Below are positions 58,534-64,000 of a stretch of 64,000 nucleotides of DNA, piece by piece. The stretch is taken from assembly GCA_020630875.1 (NCBI GenBank), contig JAHDIH010000006.1, positions 62,001 through 126,000 on the forward strand. Direction: 5' to 3'. The stretch comes from Deltaproteobacteria bacterium. Lineage in GTDB: Bacteria; Myxococcota_A; Polyangia; Haliangiales; Haliangiaceae. Under the pieces are notes generated by a model. It saw only the letters and a list, made by a program, of their open reading frames with translations, had not been told where the DNA came from and ran no database searches. The translations under genes were made by a program, and so were the position numbers. Positions within the stretch are counted from its first letter, which is position 1, and each line of letters begins with the position of its first letter.

Positions 58534-58704
58534 ATGAACGCATTAGTAAAATCAGTTGTATCCGGTTTCGGGTTTAGTCTTGGTGCTGCCCTGTTTAGAC
58601 AAGCATCCAAGAAACTTGGGCTTGACGATGAAAAAAAGAAAGAAGCGGCGTCAAAAGAAGCCGAGAAGGCAACGACTTCCGAATCAGATGATACCGAAGC
58701 GTAG
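58534..58704 (+). CDS. Small membrane-associated protein
   Basis: 56 residues, ATG 58534 preceded by AAGGAG (58522-58527) at 6 nt, the best ribosome site in this region. That supports it as a genuine small gene rather than a chance frame. Residues 1-26 (NALVKSVVSGFGFSLGAALF) are hydrophobic; the rest is highly charged (KKLGLDDEKKKEAASKE) and ends with Ser/Thr/Asp. It resembles small membrane peptides with a single anchor and a cytoplasmic charged tail. Function unknown. Confidence 0.7.
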   Translation: MNALVKSVVSGFGFSLGAALFRQASKKLGLDDEKKKEAASKEAEKATTSESDDTEA

Positions 58705-58745
58705 GGTTTGCGTAACATAGTCAGGCTTTGATAAGTCTTAAGACT

Positions 58746-59777
58746 ATGCGTAACAAAAGTCGTGGAGTGTTTGCTGCTTCGTTAATCCCAATAATCGCTG
58801 CAGGACTTTTACTTGCTCGAATCGCAAGGCAGCTAAAAACGGGGGTGTTTACCGCATACGATTCTTTTTACGTTCCCGACGCAGTGGCGGGCTGGGTCCC
58901 CACTGAAAAGTTTCTTTCAGTAGGGTGGACGATTTACGGTGATCCTAGTGGATGGAACATTTTGCTGTTCCCTTTGGGATTTTTAGGTGTGGCAGCTATC
59001 GGCGGGGCGTTGCTTGCGGCTGCATGGATTGCAGTGATCTTAGAAAATAAAGGTCGTCGTAAGACTGCCCGAGTAGCAAAAAGAGCTGTTTGGGCAGCCG
59101 CAATCCTTAGCCTGGCGTTTCCAATCTACGCTTTCGTGCAGCCGCTTCCTCCCAAAAATGCGGCAGTCATGAAACCAGTCATTCAGATCGATACAGGGCT
59201 TGAGAAAGCTGCGACCCTTCCATCAGTAGGAGCAGGTAAATTATCGTTGGTGACGGCGAGCTCAAATGATGTTTCTGCCAATGTAAAAGCGGGAGGAGAC
59301 GAGTTCAAAGCTGCATTCCCAAAGGTTGATGGCTATGTACAAGCTGACTTTGCGGACCTGAAGGCTCCCATCGACGCGTATTTCTCTGTCGCCACTGACG
59401 TGGTCGTTACCGGGAATGAGCTAAGAGACAAACATGCGTCTACCCATCTCAAATCCGCGGAATTTCCGTTAGTAGAAGTCCGTATCGACGAGATCACTAC
59501 TTCTAAGCAAATCTCACAAAAAGAAATTGGGATCAGAGCTATCGCAGCGGTAACTTTGGCGGGGAAAGTCGAAAAGGTTGAAGTTCAAGGTACGGTGAAA
59601 GAACTGACCACTGAGGAGGTCAAACACCTCAAGATCGCTGCAAACGGAAGCGTGGTGCTTCTGCAGGCCAATTTGGAGGTTTCTATCGAGGGGACGCCAA
59701 TCGACGACGGAGAGACCTTTGATAGCAAAGTATTGCCCATTTCAATTTCCTTGGCGATGGCAAAAAGCCCTACGTGA
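58746..59777 (+). CDS. Membrane protein with C-terminal YceI-like domain
   Basis: 343 residues from ATG 58746; a TTG at 58728 would add six. The N-terminal ~135 residues hold three or four hydrophobic helices. The C-terminal ~200 residues resemble the YceI lipocalin-like fold, which binds polyisoprenoids or similar lipids, recognised mainly by GNELRDKHASTHLKSAEFPL (cf. the LRDxHLKSxDFF family block). YceI proteins are normally small and secreted, so the helices are an unusual anchor. The role is unknown. Confidence 0.75.
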   Translation: MRNKSRGVFAASLIPIIAAGLLLARIARQLKTGVFTAYDSFYVPDAVAGWVPTEKFLSVGWTIYGDPSGWNILLFPLGFLGVAAIGGALLAAAWIAVILENKGRRKTARVAKRAVWAAAILSLAFPIYAFVQPLPPKNAAVMKPVIQIDTGLEKAATLPSVGAGKLSLVTASSNDVSANVKAGGDEFKAAFPKVDGYVQADFADLKAPIDAYFSVATDVVVTGNELRDKHASTHLKSAEFPLVEVRIDEITTSKQISQKEIGIRAIAAVTLAGKVEKVEVQGTVKELTTEEVKHLKIAANGSVVLLQANLEVSIEGTPIDDGETFDSKVLPISISLAMAKSPT

Positions 59778-59816
59778 TCACTGGTCAAAGTCTTGCGTCA
59801 GAAGTACGGTGCTCGA

Positions 59817-60359
59817 ATGAAAGGCCAATCACTAGCGCCCGGCTTGCTAATCGCTACGCGCATGCTGGATGGTAGTGAGTTTGCTCGAGTGGTAATCTTG
59901 CTTCTTGAACACGACGACGAGGGAACATTTGGCATTATCGTAAATCAGCGAACCGATACTCCCGTTTCAGATGTAGCGGAAGACCTAAATCTCGAATGGG
60001 CAAGTGAGCTTGGCGGAATGATTTGGCGTGGTGGCCCTGTAAATCCAACAGAAGGCAGATTTATTGGGTTTAGTAAAACACCCCGAGAAGGATGGATTCA
60101 AATCGCAGAAGGAGTTCATGCGCTTACAACGCAAAAGTCTGCTGCTGAAGATATGCCTGATGAATGTCGGTTTGTGTTGGGCCATGCGGGCTGGTCACCA
60201 GGCCAATTAGCGGATGAGATTTGCGAAGGATGTTGGATCGCATCTGCGATTGACGTTTCGTTATTGATGTCAACGGAACCGCGTGACTTGTGGAAGACGA
60301 TCATGAGTAGTCTTGGGATTACACCTCGTAACCTAGTTCATGGTACCGCCGTCAACTAA
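59817..60359 (+). CDS. YqgE/AlgH family protein (DUF179)
   Basis: About 180 residues from ATG 59817 (MKGQSLAPGLLIATRMLDGS). Conserved family blocks are LIATRMLDGSEFARVVILLLEHDD (given in part), TFGIIVNQRTDTPVSD, WRGGPVNPTEGRFIGF and FVLGHAGWSPGQLADEI. The biochemical role is undetermined in general; AlgH relates to alginate regulation in pseudomonads only. It is separated from the next convergent gene by a hairpin terminator. Confidence 0.92.
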   Translation: MKGQSLAPGLLIATRMLDGSEFARVVILLLEHDDEGTFGIIVNQRTDTPVSDVAEDLNLEWASELGGMIWRGGPVNPTEGRFIGFSKTPREGWIQIAEGVHALTTQKSAAEDMPDECRFVLGHAGWSPGQLADEICEGCWIASAIDVSLLMSTEPRDLWKTIMSSLGITPRNLVHGTAVN

Positions 60360-60361
60360 CT

Positions 60362-60391
60362 AAAAAAGCGCACGGCAATGCCGCACGCTTT
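60362..60391 (-). terminator. Hairpin terminator between algH-like and DUF1508-like genes
   Basis: Interrupted stem AAAGCG-CA-CGGCA / TGCCG-CA-CGCTTT (60365-60391). On the minus strand it is followed by TTTTTTA, so it ends the lipoprotein gene; on the plus strand the TTT tail is short, so bidirectional use is possible. Confidence 0.7.
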
Positions 60392-60411
60392 CAAGAAGAG
60401 TAACTACTGTT

Positions 60412-61284
60412 TTAGAGTAAAGATACGGTTGGAATTAGATCCATGATCGCTGCCATGCGCGCATCGGCTGCGGCTTGCGATGTGAGAATCTCGCTCTCTG
60501 CAAGAACTTGCCCGTTTCCTTTCTTCATGATTACTTTGTACTCAGTACCCGCCGTGATTTCCTCTACTTCAAATCTGCTTGCGTCAGCAGCGTTTTCAAA
60601 AGCGGAAAATGCTCCGTTCCAAGCTGATTCTGGGGTTGCTACAGAATTGGAAGTCATTAATACCACCGCTGCTACGCCTACGGTTACTTCAGCCTCTACA
60701 AGTTCAAAGTGGTTAGCACCTGGTGCTGACTCAACGATTTTGAAATGGGCATCGTTTCGTGTTGCTTGAAATTCTACCCAGTTTGCGCAGTTACTGGTTA
60801 CTGCAGAAACGCCAGTATTGGCGCCTTGCAATGTTGCGTAGCGTTGGCCTGTTCCAATGATGCTGCCATTGCCTGCTGAAGTTAAGTTGAAGTAATGTTT
60901 ACCATCAGCTGCTTCTAGTACGTCGAAGTTAGCCGCATCGGTAGCGTTTTCCATCACAGAGAGGATTCCATTGAGTGCCGCAGTCCTTGAACTGTAGCCC
61001 TCCGAGCTAAGAATGGTTTGATGATTGGCAGACTTCACATTAAAGTAGTAGTCGCCTTCATCAGCATTTTTGTACAAGTCTACATAAGCCCTCTGTTCGA
61101 CGGGGACAATCGGTTGACCTTCCTGTTCGTCATTCTGATCAGGTACGATCACGCCTGGTCCTTCTTCTTCTTCCTCTTCCTCTACCACTTCCACGTCCGG
61201 ATCACTCGACTCGTCAACGCAAGCGGATGAGCTGAATATGAAACCAGCGAAAGTAACCCCCATAAAAAACTTTTTTATCATCAT
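60412..61284 (-). CDS. Lipoprotein with DUF1508-like repeats
   Basis: 290 residues. The signal ends FIFSSSACVDES (lipobox SSAC). An acidic linker of Glu repeats is followed by three to four DUF1508/YegP-like units of ~50 residues: YYFNVKSANHQTILSSEGY, HYFNLTSAGNGSIIGTGQRY and EYKVIMKKGNGQVLAESEIL, with a degenerate unit between. Such units are known in small cytoplasmic YegP proteins; here they are probably displayed in the periplasm. A palindromic 16-mer shared with the RCC1 gene lies 22-37 bp upstream. Confidence 0.84.
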   Translation of the reverse strand: MMIKKFFMGVTFAGFIFSSSACVDESSDPDVEVVEEEEEEEGPGVIVPDQNDEQEGQPIVPVEQRAYVDLYKNADEGDYYFNVKSANHQTILSSEGYSSRTAALNGILSVMENATDAANFDVLEAADGKHYFNLTSAGNGSIIGTGQRYATLQGANTGVSAVTSNCANWVEFQATRNDAHFKIVESAPGANHFELVEAEVTVGVAAVVLMTSNSVATPESAWNGAFSAFENAADASRFEVEEITAGTEYKVIMKKGNGQVLAESEILTSQAAADARMAAIMDLIPTVSLL

Positions 61285-61305
61285 AGACCACCAGTCTAAA
61301 CATGA

Positions 61306-61321
61306 AGTGAACTGTGTTCAA
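61306..61321. promoter_or_regulatory. Palindromic 16-mer, copy 2
   Basis: AGTGAACTGTGTTCAA, identical to 45687-45702, with the dyad TGAAC-TGT-GTTCA at 61308-61320. It lies upstream of the minus-strand lipoprotein start at 61284. Possible operator; regulator unknown. Confidence 0.4.
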
Positions 61322-61374
61322 TGCTGGTTGTTGTTTCAGTGATCCTATGTAGCACAAGTCGGTAAAAGCTGCTG

Positions 61375-61406
61375 AAACGAAAACGTGTGACACTACGGCC
61401 ACACGT
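61375..61406 (-). terminator. Putative terminator of the zinc-ribbon kinase gene
   Basis: Inverted repeat ACGTGTG (61383-61389) / CACACGT (61400-61406). Read on the minus strand it is followed by TTTCGTTT. It lies 33 bp after the kinase stop. The stem is only 7 bp, so confidence is moderate. Confidence 0.5.
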
Positions 61407-61438
61407 CTGTCACTAAATGATGTCAGCCTGGATGAGGG

Positions 61439-62623
61439 CTAGCTAACCGCCTCCAGATCGTCGCCCTGCTTGTCTTCTGCAAGTTTAACTGCATCTTCGT
61501 GAGAAAGGCTTGGTTGCCCGTTGTGAAGCCACTCATCCAACTCTTCAGTTAAGCTCCTGGTACGGTTTTCAGGCCCAAGTGGTGGGAGCGTTTCAAGACC
61601 GGTGCGGCGGTACGCGATACTCCCATAACAATGTTGCAGTTCATTGCGGAACTCAATCATAGATTGCTGGCGACGATCGGGATTCTTCGAAAGAGCTCGT
61701 AATATGAGCCGATCGGCAGCAGTCGAAATTTCTCTCGCCGGTGCGTACTCGCTTGGAATGGGAGCATTCTTATTGATCTGCATTTCTAAAACGTCTGCGG
61801 CATCCTCCGCTTCGAACGGCGGACGACCGCAAAGCATATCAAAGAGAATCACTCCTAGTGAGTAGATGTCTGTTCTAAAGTCCACCGCTTTACCTTGGGC
61901 CGCTTCCGGTGACATGTATTCGGGAGTTCCAAATACGGCCCCGGGAGCTGCATGGCCACCCTCTAGTTCATCAGGTGTAAGAATCTTTGCAATGCCGAAG
62001 TCTAGTAGCTTGATGTAATCGTAGTCTTTTTCCTTTTCTACAATATAGCCATCGGGTGCTTGAGGTTCTATTCGGATTACGTCCCGTCGTCCTGGACGCT
62101 TACTAACCATGATATTTTCAGGCTTAAGGTCGCGGTGAATCACGCCTTTATCATGGGCGGCGATCAGCGCAAGTGCCATTTGATTCGTAATATTTAACGC
62201 TCGGTGCAAGGTGACAAACTTTTGTTTCTCAATAATGTCTTCCAGACTTTCGCCTTCAATAAACTCCATCACGAAATAGACGCCGCCATCGTTTGCAGGT
62301 CCAAAATCAGAGACGTCGACAATGTTTGGGTGGTTAATCGCGGATGCAGCTCTTGCTTCACGTAAAAATCGGGTTATCGCTTCTTGATATTTTGCATAAC
62401 GTTGATGAAGTACTTTTACAGCGAACGTCTTTTTGATGTAGACGTGTTCTGCGCGGTAGACGGTCCCCATCCCACCTCTGCCAATGATGGATTGCAAGTG
62501 GTAGTTTCCAAGAGTTGTATCGATTCGACTAAGGTCAGTTTTTTCGGCCATTAATCCGTCGCATTGCAGACAAAATCTATCACTGGACGAACCTGTCTTA
62601 CTGCACTTAATACATACCCTCAT
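61439..62623 (-). CDS. Ser/Thr protein kinase with N-terminal zinc ribbon
   Basis: 394 residues. Two CxxC pairs, CIKCSKTG and CLQCDG (about residues 4-21), suggest a zinc ribbon. The Hanks-type kinase domain (about 40-310) has IGRGGMGTVYRAEH, FAVKVL, HRDLKPENIMV (about 163-173), LDFGIAKIL (with a long insertion before it, QAPDGYIVEKEKDYDYIKL) and GTPEYMSPEAAQGK. No membrane helix is seen, so it is cytoplasmic, unlike the other kinase in the window. It may act on targets such as the TRM-repeat tail (speculative). Confidence 0.93.
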   Translation of the reverse strand: MRVCIKCSKTGSSSDRFCLQCDGLMAEKTDLSRIDTTLGNYHLQSIIGRGGMGTVYRAEHVYIKKTFAVKVLHQRYAKYQEAITRFLREARAASAINHPNIVDVSDFGPANDGGVYFVMEFIEGESLEDIIEKQKFVTLHRALNITNQMALALIAAHDKGVIHRDLKPENIMVSKRPGRRDVIRIEPQAPDGYIVEKEKDYDYIKLLDFGIAKILTPDELEGGHAAPGAVFGTPEYMSPEAAQGKAVDFRTDIYSLGVILFDMLCGRPPFEAEDAADVLEMQINKNAPIPSEYAPAREISTAADRLILRALSKNPDRRQQSMIEFRNELQHCYGSIAYRRTGLETLPPLGPENRTRSLTEELDEWLHNGQPSLSHEDAVKLAEDKQGDDLEAVS

Positions 62624-62632
62624 AGGTACATG

Positions 62633-63451
62633 TTACAACCTTATGTTGCTAAAGAGGAGCACTGATCTGTTCGCGAACCGATCATTTTCATTTTTTAGGT
62701 TGGATAGTGTAGCAGCCAAACCCAGATCCAGGTTGCGTGTAGGTGTAACTTGCACAGCAGCTTGTACGGGAATTGTCATGGCATCGGCATCGAATGCAGG
62801 CAAAATTAGTTCACCTCGCACCAATACCGAGATGAAAGGATGGGGTTGCAGAATACCGCCGACTCCTACCGTCAAATCTGGTTTTTGGTCTGCAAAATGT
62901 ATCGTGAGAATCTTATCAAGAGCGATAATTGCCACTTCTTTCTTGGGGCGATACCGAATGGGAAGTCCCACCACCCAACGTGTGGCGCAGCATTTGCGAA
63001 ACGTTAAGTCTAGTGATGTTCGAAAGTTCACAATGTCATGATAGACGCCTGTTTCGACTCCTACCGAACCAATACCCCCAACTGGAGCTTCCCCCGCTAG
63101 TAGCGAATAAACGCTACCGAATACTTCCAAAGAATCGGTAACCCCATATCGCATACCGACTTTGTTAAACCAGTTTTCAAGGGCTACATTTTCTGAGACG
63201 TCCGTTTCTAACTCAATTCTTGCTTCCATTAACCCTCGTGCCATAAGCATGGGACGGTCTAGCGCAGCAAGGGGGTAGTTGTCTTTACGGTAAAGCCCAC
63301 CCGCGGTTACGGGAGGTTGCTCCTCTTTGCTTTCTTCTTCGTCACTTTCCTCTTCGCTTTCCTCATCGTCCCAGTCATCTTGTGCGAAACTGGAAACTGG
63401 TAAGGAAACGAGAACAATGAATATAAAAATGTATCGAGTTAGTATTTTCAT
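62633..63451 (-). CDS. Outer-membrane-type protein
   Basis: 272 residues from ATG 63451, with a signal peptide IFIFIVLVSLPVSSFA cleaved before QDD; the longer frame starts before it and has no signal. A strongly acidic linker (DDWDDEESEEESDEEE) is followed by strands such as MEARIELETDVSENVA, LEVFGSVYSLLAGEAP and GVGGILQPHPFISVLVRGEL. The last residues end in an aromatic/hydrophobic strand (LLFSNIRL). This looks like a beta barrel, but no named family was recognised. It starts two bases after the pcnB-type gene end. Confidence 0.74.
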   Translation of the reverse strand: MKILTRYIFIFIVLVSLPVSSFAQDDWDDEESEEESDEEESKEEQPPVTAGGLYRKDNYPLAALDRPMLMARGLMEARIELETDVSENVALENWFNKVGMRYGVTDSLEVFGSVYSLLAGEAPVGGIGSVGVETGVYHDIVNFRTSLDLTFRKCCATRWVVGLPIRYRPKKEVAIIALDKILTIHFADQKPDLTVGVGGILQPHPFISVLVRGELILPAFDADAMTIPVQAAVQVTPTRNLDLGLAATLSNLKNENDRFANRSVLLFSNIRL

Positions 63452-63452
63452 T

Positions 63453-64000
63453 TTAAACTGCTGACCTACGACGGCGTCTTCCTCCGCGTCTGCGTTTACG
63501 TTGTTTCTGTTCATTTGTCGTAGTGCTATCCAGAGAGGAAATGTCAATCTGAGGCGTGCCGTCCGTGCTTGTCACGAATATGTGATGTACCAGCGCTGCT
63601 TCTTGGTAGTAGTCTCTCCCAGCTAGAGCTGCAATCCCTGAGCCGCGTTGTAACTTTTTTTGAACAGAGAGTATTTGCTTCGTTCGTTCCACTTCTCGTC
63701 TTGGTAGTTTCATCTCATTGGCTATCGGAGCAACGAGTTCACTTATCGCTGCTGATACAACAGAGGTGCGACTGTTGGGTTGATTAAAAACATCTGTCAA
63801 GAATGGTAAAAACAACGCAGATAGAATTGCCGAGTTGGTCAATAGCGCTGAATGAGTAGCAGCAACAAGATCCATTTCATTGAGAACTTTATCAAGTTGT
63901 AACTTTCTGCTGGCGATTTTTTCATCGGTCAAAAATGAAAGATTAAGTTCACTTGCTACAGGACTGTCGTTCCAGGTTTGGTGCCACAGTTTTTCTTCAT
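63453..64000 (-). CDS. pcnB: Poly(A) polymerase (PcnB-type), C-terminal part; gene continues beyond window
   Basis: The frame is open to the right window edge on the minus strand (reads EEKLWHQTWNDSPVASELNL before the TTG at 63932), so only the C-terminal ~182 codons are visible. The segment LTNSAILSALFLPFLTDVFN, LPRREVERTKQILSVQKKL and a Lys/Arg-rich tail KRRRGGRRRRRSAV resembles the C-terminus of bacterial poly(A) polymerases, which add 3' tails and promote RNA decay. The nucleotidyltransferase core is out of the window, so the call rests on the tail. Confidence 0.68.
   Translation of the reverse strand, partial: EEKLWHQTWNDSPVASELNLSFLTDEKIASRKLQLDKVLNEMDLVAATHSALLTNSAILSALFLPFLTDVFNQPNSRTSVVSAAISELVAPIANEMKLPRREVERTKQILSVQKKLQRGSGIAALAGRDYYQEAALVHHIFVTSTDGTPQIDISSLDSTTTNEQKQRKRRRGGRRRRRSAV

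Noticed and set aside
1-64000. tRNA, rRNA, IS elements or prophage genes
   Set aside because: Scanned the gaps and proteins; no cloverleaf candidate, transposase, integrase or phage structural gene was seen.

Overview
The window reads as a chromosomal segment of a Gram-negative bacterium of the Myxococcota / former Deltaproteobacteria type. The evidence is indirect but consistent: many lipoproteins, a Cys-rich repeat lipoprotein of the kind common in myxobacteria, two large surface proteins with thrombospondin-type-3 (TSP3) repeats and MYXO-CTERM-like tails, an OmpA-family module, two Hanks-type Ser/Thr kinases, and frequent GTG/TTG starts. A lineage such as Bradymonadia is possible but cannot be proved from the sequence alone. 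Coding density is very high. No intergenic gap exceeds about 200 bp, and I saw no rRNA, tRNA, CRISPR array, IS element or prophage.

Layout. 1-5144 (+): the end of an OPT-family transporter, a lipoprotein, then a heme A unit (ctaB, a DUF420 membrane protein, ctaA). 5121-5870 (-): Cys-rich lipoprotein. 6006-8721 (+): threonine-to-glycine pair (tdh-like, kbl) and an unknown ORF with a probable frameshift. 8543-11002 (-): lipoprotein, bioD and a NADAR protein, tightly coupled. 11032-15125 (-): five tandem paralogues of an unrecognised coiled-coil/two-helix membrane family, interrupted by a discoidin-domain lipoprotein on the other strand. 15222-17203 (+): mtaB, aat. 18279-23439 (+): pntA, pntB, an old-yellow-enzyme-like oxidoreductase and a cyclophilin lipoprotein. 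23598-24947 (-): LMW phosphatase and htpX. 25032-27513 (+): hydrolase, sfsA, def, SRPBCC protein. 27539-32665 (-): cupredoxin-like protein, plsC, a ferredoxin/FAD oxidoreductase with a repetitive acidic tail, purT. 32777-34594 (+): acyl-CoA dehydrogenase behind a well-formed promoter and a FadR/TetR-type palindrome.

34697-51508 (+) is the accessory centrepiece. A 3616-residue ORF carries DUF11-type repeats, about 4.4 kb of TSP3 repeats with a ~1-kb higher-order period, and a MYXO-CTERM-like segment. That segment runs directly into a second signal peptide, an outer-membrane-barrel-like domain and an OmpA peptidoglycan-binding domain. The next gene encodes a 1937-residue protein with 14 RCC1-like repeats, a Calx-beta-like domain, TSP3 repeats and a similar C-terminal tail.

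51613-60359: a TPR-like/Ser-Thr kinase, a TDP2-like phosphodiesterase, small lipoprotein, HAD phosphatase, OsmC, rhomboid protease, rsgA, small membrane protein, a TM-YceI-like fusion and AlgH/YqgE. 60412-64000 (-): a DUF1508-like repeat lipoprotein, a zinc-ribbon Ser/Thr kinase, an outer-membrane-type protein and the C-terminal end of a pcnB-type poly(A) polymerase running off the window.

The most unusual items are the fused giant surface/OmpA ORF with its internal sorting signal, the five-member paralogue cassette, and several small sequence-level events: a G9 tract, a frame-changing 20-bp duplication, a T-run frameshift and a shared 16-mer palindrome.
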